DNA of 64,000 nucleotides from the NCBI GenBank assembly GCA_000727475.1, contig KL647322.1:322446-386445 (forward strand). Reading direction: 5' to 3'. This DNA is from Sarcocystis neurona (Eukaryota > Apicomplexa > Conoidasida > Eucoccidiorida > Sarcocystidae). Positions 24,813 through 36,342 of the stretch are shown here, piece after piece. The notes under the pieces are model-generated. The model saw only the letters and a program-made list of their open reading frames with translations, searched no databases and was not told the DNA's origin. Each line of letters begins with the position of its first letter. Positions within the stretch are counted from its first letter, which is position 1. Made by a program: the position numbers and the translations under genes.

Positions 24813-27460
24813 AAAGAACCGGCGGCTCTTCGTAAAATGTTACAACTAATATACTGCTGGATTTTCGAACTGATGGGGGAGTTGAACTGAAACAATTACA
24901 ACGCAGTAGGTCACCCTCTAAGCAGTAGCTGTAGATGTGGGAACGCGAACCTATCTTGGGCATTACAACAGGAGACGCTACATGGCGGACGGTTTTAAGC
25001 ACGCGACCTCTCCATTTCTTCATAAAGGTCTTTCACCAATCGGAGAAATCGGGTGAAACCGTGTCAACAAAAGCGCTGACGTCGCGGTAGCCACTGTCGG
25101 TCGGCCGACGGCTGTTCGTTATGCGACGCGCGATGCATCATAATGCTCGAGAGATCGCTGCGACAAGAGTGTCCCTAAGTAAGAGTCGTTGACATCGACC
25201 TCTGTAATGGTGATGCGCAGTAGAGGGTGTTCACCCCTGGGTACGCTACTTCTGCTGATGTCGACTCCACTTTTTAGAGACAGCGTTTATACAGCGCTGA
25301 ACGCTTCTGGCCAGTGCCACCTCTTTTGTAGCCTTGTCTTCTCTCACCGGCGGGCGGTGTAGGGAAGAGCCTCTAAGGAAGGCGATGACGACACAAGCTT
25401 CCTCGTGAGCTGGCTTCCGTGACTTCACCGCCGCCTGCAGGTGGTCGCTCGGCCGGCACCGTTATGCGAGCTTGAGCTTCTCCGATTGAGAGCAGTCCAT
25501 GAACACTTCTTCGACGCGTTTTCTCCTCTAAACATAGCGTACGTTTCTGTGAAGTGGCGACTCTTCGAGACAGGCTACGAAGGCGCACCAGTGTGGGTTA
25601 CAGTCGTCGCCGGATACTCGGCCTGTACGCGCTAGCCGGTAGTGTAATGGCTAGTGTCGCAAGGAGAGATACGCACTCACACCTGGTAGCCAATCGAAAA
25701 AGTCAAGTGTACAGGAGCATTGATGCCCGGGCGAGGACTTTATTGGAACCAAGCAGCAAAAGCCAACAAAGCGGTTTGAATGAGGACGTATCGAAAAAGC
25801 ACTACGTCTTCACGTTATCCCAGCCGATATACAGAGAACCACTTGTGAGAACACTTCGATACGTATGTGGGGATTAAAATGTTAACTGTTAATGTTGCTA
25901 AGGGTCATGGTATTAAGAAATGTGTGCACACTCTATTTTGATGCATCTTTTGAATGGCGGGCCTTCCAGAGCGCAGGGTTATGTGGCTTAGCATCGACGC
26001 TCGTTTCACGCCGAAGACGCCCCAGTGGTGGGTGACTCTGACGGAGAGCTGTAACTGAGGAGGATTCCCAACGGGTGAGAAATTTTTTGAACGCAACCAC
26101 GTAAGTATCTTTGGGCGTGTAGACCCCTGGTAGAGACCCATACCATACGTCTACGGTCTTAACTGCGCCAGTGTCCTTCCCCACGTGCACGGAGGCGACA
26201 GGTGTGCATCTACGTATGTACGCGTGTATGAATCTCTATGCATCTGTGTATATACGTATATACACACATGTATATTTGTATAAAAACATCTACTCGCATC
26301 CACTGGCAGTGAGTGTATGCGGGAATGCGTATGAATGCAAAAATCAGTGTGTGCGGACGTGAGTGTTCGGATGTTCGTTCCGACCCACTAAGGTTGTGAG
26401 CATCGAGGAAAGCGCGGTGTTCGTGTGTACGGTCGCACACGACAAGAGTACCACGTACAAGGATACAAGGAGATGCAGTCAAACAGATGGGAAAATGCCC
26501 AACGAAACGCTTTGTTTTGGTTGGCCAGCTGAGGGCAGTCGGAATTTGTTGACATCAGTTTTTGCGCCGTATCGTGCTAGCAGCACACAAGATCGCTTCT
26601 TGGGGATGAAGGAAGTGGATGCACGTGCCGTTAACACAGACTGCATGCGATTTTACTGGTTCGAATTCCCCTTGTTGTCAGCCAGGACCTCATCCCTGAA
26701 TATATTTGCGAGGTATACCTGGGAAGCGAGCTGTGTTCACGTGTAGACACACCTAACCTGAAAGCCGCCGCAACTATCACCGAGTACGGCTATGTATGCA
26801 CATATTTGCGTAATGGAAACTGGAAGTATATATGCGCATAGAAGTGTAATACACGAGGACAACTAGTCAACGACGGAGTATTTTTCCCACAGCGTGACAC
26901 AGGCGCCATCATGAGTAGTCATACACATGCCAGCATATACAAGACTGCGCGAATCATCATGGGCACAAGACGCTATACATTTGCATCCTAACGTCGACAC
27001 GCCTACGCGTCCATCCGTCTACACGCCTCCACGCTTTTGTTCTAACGTGTACGATTGCCTGAGGAGGCAATTGTGCCCTTATCAGCTGATCATCCAAGAA
27101 TCAGTAAACCTCTTTTGTGGACAGCCACTTGTGCGCCTTCTAAACTACTTGTTTTATTCAGATCCCGTCCCTGTCAACTACCAGACAGAGAGTTGTGACG
27201 TGCAGTGCCTGTGGGCCACCGTAGCACCGCGATGATACCTGTAGGGCTCGTTGCACACGTGGACTTGCAGGGACGGGCATGCTCTGTTGGGGGTTGCCGC
27301 GTCGATTGGAGAAAGCGTGTGATTGGTGTCGTAACGTAGAATCGTCACGTCGACAATTTTACATCTGAAGACACTGTACGCACCTAGAAGCTATCCTTTG
27401 ATTTCAGAATCTTCCTGCATGTGCACACGTGTGCACTGTCTTTGGTACTTCGTGCGTATC
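24813..27460. other. No supported gene
   Basis: Mixed-composition DNA without long microsatellites, the least repetitive part of the 22-35 kb interval. Open frames at 24616-25023 (minus), 25554-25877 (plus) and 26363-26746 (plus) have Met starts and reasonable composition, but show no recognisable domain or convincing splice partners. I do not call them. Confidence 0.4.
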
Positions 27461-27469
27461 ACATGTGTG

Positions 27470-27631
27470 CGTAACATGGTGGGTGTTCATATATTCCTGC
27501 GCAGGTTCCTGTGATACGGGCGCCTTCACACTTTACCATCGGTGTTTGTACGTAACGTGGTGGGTGTTCATATATTCCTGCGCAGGTTCCTGTGATACGG
27601 GCGCCTTCACACTTTACCATCGGTGTTTGTC
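27470..27631. repeat. 81-bp direct tandem duplication
   Basis: The block starting CGTAACATGGTGGGTGTTCA at 27470 repeats at 27551 with only one or two changes through CACTTTACCATCGGTGTTTGT. A third partial copy sits at about 27868-27914 (ATCACATGTGTGCGTAACAT onward), about 300 bp away. Confidence 0.92.
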
Positions 27632-28249
27632 CCGCTGGCGAAAAGCAGCACTTGTGAATCTTATTCTCAATTCTCTGTATTATATATAGGGCTAACGATT
27701 TCCTCGACCGAATTCTCTCCCCTAGAAGCACTCCGCGTTGATAACGTGAAACCGGACTGGTTGTGTTTCGGATGACCACTTGAAATACTGCCGTGCTCAA
27801 CGGGGTTCATCTGAACGAAAGTGAACGAAAGTGTCAAGTGTCATGCTATCTCTAGAGATCCCTCACTGCGTATCACATGTGTGCGTAACATGGTGGGTGT
27901 TCATATATTCCTGCGGACAGGACAGGACACATGATTACGAAGCACTAGCAATATCCTGTGTGCATTTCGAAATAGGCGGTTGCGGTGTGCTGACGTTCAT
28001 CCCGGCAGTTTCTGTAAAACGGGTGTCACGAAGTGTCTGAAGAGAACCCTGGAAGACCCTCTGCTACCTTTTGCAAACAAGTGTGTCTTCCTGATGTTGC
28101 AACAAACAAGGAAGGAACACCCAGCTATCGAGCGGGGACGAGATGAGGTAAGGAAGAGTGCGACACGCGTGGATTATGAATTTCTCTTGCTACAAGCGTC
28201 ATTTCGGGTGAAGAGACACTGCCTATGTAATACGCTATCTTAACGGTCC

Positions 28250-30620
28250 CTCAGCTGCATCCACTACACATACAAATCCCCTCCTGACGACCATGGTAGT
28301 GAACCGTAAAACGCAAGGATGTGCCGTTGTGGAACACGGAAATCTCGCGGGTACCCCTCATACTGCATGCACCACTATGGCAGAAATTCAGGACCAACAA
28401 CAGCACGCCGCTCACATCTCTTCAACTCACGCGTACACCCAGACACACAAACTCACACACGAGCACAGACGCCTATATGTAAGAATACATACTCATATAT
28501 ATATATATCAGTACGTGGATACGTATGAACACCCGTGCTGAGAGAAAGTGACTGAGACGCGCTCTGCACTCCATTCAAGAGGCGTTCGCCCCCCCCCCCC
28601 CCGAACCGAAATTTCGCATGGAGTCCTTCAAACGCATACTCCTGCCTACAGAGTAAATACTGCATTGCGCGAGCGCGTAACGCACCACCTGGGGCTGTTG
28701 CAGAGGTGGGTCCTCGACGCACGCTTTCAAAAGGCACAGAGGGCACCTGCGCCCTGCTTCTGCCGATTTTCCGTTTAGGAACAGAAGCAGCCGCAATATC
28801 CTTCCCTCAGTGTGCCTCTTCACCGACGAGAACATTTCCCCTTCTTGCCGTACATGATTGAAAACCTGAACGGGCGCCCTCCAAAGAACTGCGATACCGT
28901 GACGACGTTTCGTGGCGAGGCTTTCATTGACAGTAGTTATCGAAATCGATCAAAAATTCCACCTCCGCTGCAAAGCAATCCGGATTTTCTTCCTGCGGGT
29001 GAGCTGGCACCTAGACAAGAGGAAACTGCCAATAACTTTTTGTCACAATGTCTCTCCGTACGGACGGGGAAAAACGACTTTGTTTTTTCCTCTTGCAGCT
29101 AAGCTTGATTAATTCCTCCGTATACCTGCTTATTTCAGGTGACTGCTTAAGCTCTCATCCGCATGCTGCGCGTTACTACTACGTAGAATCGTACAGCGAA
29201 AAAAGGTGCGGCGCGCTGTGAGCTATTCAACCTGCTGCTGCTTGTGCTGCACTGGAACGTTTTACGTGACAGCAGCAGTACCTTGTCACTCACGCAGTCT
29301 GAAGCCCTTCTGCGGGTTTGCCGCGAAACGCCTGCGTTTCGTCGTATACTCACCGCCCCTCTAAAGTCTGGTCGTGGTGAATACCGTAAGTCGTGTCACG
29401 AGTACACCTACCTATACACATAGACATATACTCACGCGTCGTGTATGTATCCTGTATACAAACATGCAGGTAAGTCCGGGTGTGTTCGCACGTAATTTTA
29501 TACGTCTACACACATAAGCTGCACTCGTCTAGCACCGTAGAGGTTGTAGCTTTCTAGTTCGGCGTTCGGGCTACACGAAGTGAACAGTAATTGAGTTGTG
29601 AACAATAATTCTTTGAGTTTCTGGTAAAGAAGAAGACAATTAATTTGCAGCTGCCTGAAAAAGGCACTACCATTTTTGCCTCTCTGCATTCGTAGTGAAC
29701 CAAAATCAGTCTGCACTTTCATGATAAGTTGCGTCCGCTTTGTTCCCGTTCAAACGACGGCGACTGACAGGGCGCGTTTCCTCTTCTTCCGATTCGGCGG
29801 TGCCTCTGCGTTTAAAACGGTTAGCCCGCCACTGGCCCCAAACCTTCACGAGGAGCCGCTGAAGACGAGAGCAATCAACAAACATGCTCTACGTGCAGTC
29901 ATATCTGTATATGCGGTCCTCATGTACGTATCTAGCTATCACTCTCTTTTCTCTACATCCACACGTACGTATATATACTGCACACATCTACTTACCAGAA
30001 TACCTACACCTTCCTCACTTCTTTCTCTGTCCGTGTACCGATCCAGTTCTCTTACCCTCCCCACGTGACGCCCATCGTCCTTAAACGTCGGTTTCGTTCT
30101 CTATCTGTACACTATACAATGTGGACCACCCCACTGAACCTGCAAGACGCACCAAAGTCATCTAAAAAATTACTTCCATCCCCGCTTGTTTCCATTTGCG
30201 GTGGCCACTAGAAAAGCTCATTACCAGTGTGTGTGTGTGTGTGGAGAGGAAGAGGAAAATACAGAGAGCTCAAAAAAAGCTCTCTGGGATGCTTGCGGGT
30301 ACACTTACGTGAGAACACACACTTTATTAAACCAACGCATAGACGTACATATATCTATCTATCTATCTATCTATCTATATATATATATATGTATGTATAT
30401 ATAAACCTGCGTGCGTGTACGTATGCACACACACCCAGAGACACGAATACATGTGTGTGTGTATACAGCTTCAGAGGCGCAAAGCGACACAGACATCGAT
30501 GTGTACTAGACACACAGAGAGATATGGAAAGGGACATACACCGGAAACGGATATATACGGAGAGGACGTGTCCACCTACACAGGGTATTATATGTAGACA
30601 CGCGTGAGCGTGAATTTATT
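28250..30620. other. Microsatellite-interspersed region, no supported gene
   Basis: Contains a C homopolymer at about 28590-28602, a CTAT run at about 30350-30378 followed by TA, and several CA/CG-type runs. The open frame 28812-29102 ends at a TTTTTTCCTCTTGCAG-like acceptor context, but no coherent exon set emerges. Confidence 0.4.
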
Positions 30621-30624
30621 TTCC

Positions 30625-30860
30625 TCTGTCACCCCTCTTTCTTCTTTTTTATCTCTCTATCTCGGTATGTAGACAAGACCTCCACAGGTGACCGTGGTGT
30701 CCACCGCCAATGCACGGGAGATACCTAAACCTGCACACACACTGAGCCCTCTAGAAAGTAACTAGGATATATGAAGAGAAAAACATCTGTTAATTATCCC
30801 CTTTCTCCTCTTTCTCCCTGTTTTTCCCTCTCCTAGATAAACACGAGACCTACGAAGGTG
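30625..30860. repeat. Two diverged copies of a pyrimidine-rich block
   Basis: Around 30625-30695 and 30785-30860 the plus strand shows the same order: a long C/T-rich run (CCCCTTTCTCCTCTTTCT type) ending in TAG, then ATAAACACGAGACC or ACAAGACC, then a GGTGA. On the minus strand each encodes a short hydrophobic stretch ending in a stop (ITFVGLVFI and VTCGGLVYIPR). Confidence 0.5.
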
Positions 30861-31066
30861 ATTATGGCTGGCACGTCTGCTGCAGAGAGAGACACACCCA
30901 CACATGTACAGACACACACACGTAACAGAATTTGACCTGGGTGCATCTACAGTAGTGTACGGTGATAGAATCACGGGGTCTCCTACCGATTGCCCGCGTG
31001 CAGTCTCTCTCTCTTGCTCTCTATGTGTCTTTCTTTTTCCTCTCCCTGTGCGTAGGAAGTGGACAC

Positions 31067-31397
31067 GTAGTTGCGAAGCAGTCGGTACCTCAATAGTGTG
31101 GTCATCTAAGTTAAAAGTTTCAGCAGCTCGTATTTCCTCTTCTGTCTCAGCAGGCAGCGTTTTGTGAGCATCAGGATTCTCTTGCGGAAGAGCGTTCATA
31201 TCATCCTGCAGTCACATGCAGAAACAGGCGCAGCACTCAGCGGCGAGCGAAGTGTGTCGCTACGATGAATAACTACACTCCCTCACGCCAGACAGACGCG
31301 AAAAATAGGAAAACGAGAACTTTTGTATACACAGCGCTTTTCCCACTTCTTCTCGCTCATACACAAGGCTATCGTTTCCGTCATCGAATATTTCCAT
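31067..31397 (-). CDS. Candidate first exons of a small acidic protein (weak)
   Basis: An ATG at 31397 opens MEIFDDGNDSLVYEREE, which could end at a GTGGG donor (last base 31347). After an AG at 31206-31207 a second exon reads DDMNALPQENPDAHK and continues acidic to either 31089 (GTACCG donor) or 31067 (GTGTCC donor). The 31067 option would join in phase to a hydrophobic segment near 30885 (VPAIITFVGLVFI), giving a short protein with an acidic head and one membrane helix. Composition is protein-like and unlike its surroundings, but no family is recognised and the intron would be only about 140 nt. It could be spurious. Confidence 0.33.
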
Positions 31398-32177
31398 AGC
31401 GGAAGCAGCAGCAGCAGCACCACCACCACCAAAAGAATATATGGGGTGGATAAGTACAGACAAAATTACCGTTTCAACGAATGGTCAGAGATAAACTGAG
31501 ACACACCTCCTTTTATACATTTACCTATGTGCGGATAAACTGCGTACTACTCGCGCAGCTCCTATATCGTCTTATATTCATAATAAACATGGCAGTACCA
31601 ATTGTTGAAATGCATGCATCCCTGTAAGCTTAAATCTCACCACGTAAGATCCTACGCATACATATATACATATATAAAGAGGAAGGTTTGTACTAGAGAA
31701 AGCTTTGTTCGAGAAAGCAGTGTCACCAGACATTCTCAATAAGGAGAAAGAGAAAAGGTCGATTGACAGCTGCAGATGTGTTGAGGAAGACGGAGACACG
31801 CACGTGCCCACCTGACGTGTAGAAGTGCCGGGGCAGGAACACAGGTGCATTTCCAGTGTGAAAATGAAGAAACAGGTGACCAAAAGACCACAATACTGCC
31901 TAGTAATAATCAGGATGCTTCAATAAAGACGGCGTCTCTGGAGACGGGACAGAGGCATACGTAGTAGCAATACTTCGCACGAGTAACACTCTATACCCGA
32001 CTACGCGTACACATCTGGGTAGTTGTTGTGAATAGAGCAGACGAACAAAATAACGAAAAACCGACTGCACAGTCGCCAACAATCAGGAAGCGTTTAAAAA
32101 GTTGATCTAAAAACTGAAGCAAAGAGTTGAGAGCTGTCGTTACGCCGCACGGGCGGTAGACAATGATGGGGACAATT

Positions 32178-32625
32178 CGGGTGTACGTACACTCCATCAC
32201 AGCTAGCAGAAACACCCTCATTAACACATGCGTTGTATGACGACGAAACAGCAACTGCGCAGTCGCCACCAGCGAATAAGAGTGAAAGAAAAGACGGCCC
32301 AAAAAAGGCTCAAGCAGGTAGTTGGCAGCTGCAGCTACACGCTGTCATCTGCAAACAAAGGAGAGGAAGGGAATGCTCGGGTGTACGTACAGTCCACCAC
32401 GGCCCTGAGCTATGCAAACACTGATCAGCAGGAGCCAGGGGCATGCGGGTGTACGTACAGTCCATCGTGGCCCCGCGGCGTACTAACCAGCACGAGCCAC
32501 GGATCATTCGGGTGTATGCACAGTCCACCAAGGCCTTGCGGTGCACAAACACTGATCAGCAGCAGCCACGGAACATCCAGGTGTATGTACAGTCCATCAC
32601 GGCGAGAAGCCCCCCCCACTCGTGT
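32178..32625. repeat. Minisatellite with GTGTACGTACA core, ~63-69 bp unit
   Basis: Units begin CGGGTGTACGTACAGTCCA at 32378, 32446, 32509 (GTGTATGCACA) and 32578 (GTGTATGTACA), with periods of 68, 63 and 69. Between cores recur AACACTGATCAGCAG and GAGCCACGGA. An isolated core lies at about 32188 and another at 35653. Confidence 0.85.
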
Positions 32626-32812
32626 CGTCTGGTGTATGCGTGGAGAATGAGCCGCCGAAGCGTCGTTTACACACGACGAATACTGCAAGGCAGCAAGAGA
32701 CGCAGCAATGCGTGTGTACGACATTTTCGTGTTCACACCGCTCCGTACGCACGCTCGAACGCGACCTTTTTCTCTCTCTGTGTTTTCGTCTCTCTTTTTC
32801 TGGTCCCTACCA

Positions 32813-32958
32813 GCAGTCGTTCGTCGACCGTCGTGGGGATCAGTTTGAGAATCCGGTCGTGGTGTCTGTAAATGTAACTTTCCGTGCAGCCCACCAATTT
32901 CTCGTCGAACTCGTCATGCCAACGAGAAGAATGCTGCAGGACTCAGAGAACGCACAGG
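32813..32958 (+). CDS. Isolated exon candidate, plus strand
   Basis: A strong polypyrimidine tract (32760-32810) ends in CCAG and is followed by an open, protein-like stretch (SFVDRRGDQFENPVVVSV, then FRAAHQFLVELVMPTRRML) ending at ACAG followed by GTCCGC, a weak donor. No partner exons are identified and no family is recognised. Confidence 0.3.
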
Positions 32959-33009
32959 TCCGCTTTTCTCTCCCAGCAAACGTGTTTCCCACTTTCACTC
33001 GTGCGTGAG

Positions 33010-35500
33010 AGTAAAAAAGAAGTAACACGCCTCCGAGGCGAGTCAAAACTGTGAAACACGGCGACACGACACGAAGTTGACGAAAAGACGGGAACGGCAC
33101 GCACAAATTTCGTTTCTCTTGCGCGTAAGATGCGGTCTCTCTTCTCTCCGCCCTGCACTCACCCAAACACACCTGCACGTCGGCGCCCTGCTCCCAATTT
33201 CAGATATATGTACTGCGCTTCCACAGAGAGCGTCACTCCGCATATATAAGTGTGGACACTTGCAGGGAGAGAGCTACAAAGAAAGACACACAGGCCCGTG
33301 TACACCTTATCAGTGTGGAGACACCAAGAGAGAGATACAGAGGAAAAGACAGACATTCATGCGAGCGTATATAGACACGAAGCCAAAACACCCGCCAAGA
33401 CGACACATACGCACACATACGTGATGATGCACCATTCCTCGGTGTCTACTTCGCTGCATCACCCGACCGCAGCACCTCACCAGGAAAAAGGCCGTTTACA
33501 TCTCCCTCGATACGTGTTGTCGCTCTGTGCAAATCTACAGCGCTGTCCTTCCTCCATATCAGTATTTTCCTACGTGTGTTTACATAGAAACAAATGCGTG
33601 TTTCCACACGTGTCGAACGCGCAGTCGCCGCACAAGGGAAGACGCCGAAACGTAGCAGAAGTGTCTAACGTGAACGGACCAAATCGAAGAGCGGAGGTGT
33701 TCGACTGAAAAGAAGAACGGAGGACCGACAACCACCACCACCTGTCGCCTGCATAGGGAAGAAAAGACGTGCGTTAGCAGCCCACTTATATTCTCTTTTG
33801 ACAGCAAGGGGATGAGAAGGGGCAGCAAACAACATTCACCGACGAAGTCTCCACAAGAAGAAAAAGGTGCCCTTCTCAACCAGGTGTGAAGAGAAATTCA
33901 TTTTCTGCTCGTAGAAGAAAGAGCTCGCGTTATACGTCTGTCGGCAGCACACACCCGTACGCACTGCCGAGGTCTAGCGAGCGGAAAAGTAGGAATTTCG
34001 CAACAGCTTTCGGATCTGTACTACGAATGTGTATATTTTATATATTTGTGGGCTTCCGCGTAGGCATTGGCGGCTCTTGACTACAAATATAGATATACTT
34101 CTGCCCTCTACATATACGTGTATAGATGCGTGTGCGTGGATTCCGTGAAGATCTACCTGTGCCTTATATACGCAGTACGTGTAAAGTAACGCACGCGCTA
34201 CGGACGACTCTCCTAATGCAACGTGCGACCTACGTGTGTGTCTTACCTATGTACACTTATTCACTTGGACGCATAGGACCTCCGCTGGCGGAGAGGTACA
34301 AATTCTCTTAAGTCCTCCACATATATATATATATATATATATGTTCACACGTGTACGCGTCTATCCATATACACAAATGCGCATACATATGCATATATGT
34401 GTATGTGTGTGTAGAATATACTACACATATACAAAAGTACATAACGCACAGACACACACTCACACACACACACACACATACAAATACATCCATATGTATA
34501 CAAGGATGTAAAGTAGCTGGCTGCCAGTCTCACTGCCGTGAATATACATGCATCCGTGTATATGCATATATATACACACGTAGATATACACACATACGTG
34601 TGCATGTGGATACATATGCGTGTACACATGCATGCAGATATATATATATATATATATACACATATATACATCTATCTATCTATCTATCTATCATCTATAT
34701 ATATATATATACACCTCTCTCTCGGAAATATATGTATATCCGCACACATCTCTACATCTGGTCCTTTTGCTCTCTCCCTCTCTCTCCATATATACATATA
34801 TATACATATGCGTATATATTTATATTGATACACGTAAACGTCTGTTTACAGATACATCTCTGCGCCTGTCTCTCTACATACATACACACACATACATGTC
34901 TACCTGCTTCTCTATATGTCTACACCTCTTTCTACCTATATACACATATATATCTTTATCTACCTCTATGTGCATATATCGCTACATCTCTACATCTCCC
35001 TCCACAACTTTCTCTGTGTGAGTCTCCCTGTATGCATCTCTGTCTCTCCGGATATCTCCCACACATTACTCTCTCTCTACATACACACATATAAATACAC
35101 GCATATATACATACATACATACAAATATGCATATATATCTATACATCTTTAGATATGTGTATCTCTTTATCTCCTTACATTTACCACTCTGTATGTACCT
35201 ATGCTTACAACCTACGTAAATCGCTGTATGTATATCCTTGATCAATACACCTATATACATATGTGTATATACCTCTTTCTGTCTATATCCGTAAATGGAT
35301 ATGTATATATAAAGATCCATACACGTACACACATATAAACACACACATATCTTTCTCTCGCTATCTCTCAGATATAGCTCTACATCTCTCTATCTTTATA
35401 CCCCCACGTATATATACACATGTCTCTCCCTCTGTCTCTATCTATTTCTCTATGTAGCTTTCCGTACACAGTTACATATATAGTTTCTAGCCGAGAAGAA
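33010..35500. repeat. Microsatellite-dominated region
   Basis: From about 34315 to 35460 the sequence is almost continuous alternating purine-pyrimidine DNA (TATATA, ACACAC, TACGTA, CATACA) with CTAT runs (about 34668-34692) and CTCTCT patches. The 247-residue IYIY/HTHT frame on plus is a repeat artefact. 33010-34310 holds nothing I can support as coding. Confidence 0.7.
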
Positions 35501-35529
35501 GCCCTGTCACCGGCAAAGTCGTATCTCAG

Positions 35530-36259
35530 CTACTTTCTCTGGACACGCGTGGCCGCTTCTTTAGGAAAAAGAAGTAGCCTCCACGTTCTTCCAGAAGCAG
35601 CAGGAGGCTGGATTATCACCCGGTCAAGAAGCCGCTGCTCCACGCTGGTTTCGGGTGTACGTACACTAGGCTTCGAACCTCTTCTCCCTGCTTGCGCAAC
35701 TCACCTGGCAAGGACACGCAGCTCCTTCGTCTGCGTCTCTATGACCGACGTGCACAGCGTCGTCCTCCTCTTGCTTCTTCTTGCTGCCCTTCCGTTTGCT
35801 GCCTCCTTTTTCATTTCCGCGGTTGCTCTTGGTGCTTTTTTTCCCCCCGTTGCCTCTTTTCGAGCGACTGCTCGCTTTCTCTTCTTCTTCCTCTTCCTCT
35901 TGGTTCAAGTTGTCGCAGTGGACCGAAAGCCCGAGGTACTTGGGAGAGGACAGCAGCAGCCACGTCCCTCGCGGCAGCAAGTCGAAGTCGTTCAGCCATG
36001 CGTAGAAAAATTTCCACGGGCACACCGTGTCGCACTGCAGAAGAAAGAAGTTCACACATCCTACGGTGGACAACAACAATTTGACGTTGGTCTTCTTCAC
36101 GCGTACAAATGCACATGATACGAACATTCTTCACACAGGTCCACACGCAATCGCGTATACTGTTTCCGTATGTGAACGTACACACACACACACATGCGTG
36201 CCTATGGAAAAATATAGCTTCGCTCACACGCGTACGCCAAAAGTCAGTTCTAGTTGTAG

Positions 36260-36290
<31 letters not shown>

Positions 36291-36304
36291 ACTAGCACAC
36301 ATAC

Positions 36305-36342
<38 letters not shown>

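Noticed and set aside
25620..25700. tRNA-like segment (GCCGGTAGTGTAATGGCTAG)
   Set aside because: No B-box with a T-loop and no acceptor stem could be folded from it.
34351..35094. 247-residue plus-strand open frame
   Set aside because: Entirely microsatellite-derived; no domain and no splice logic.
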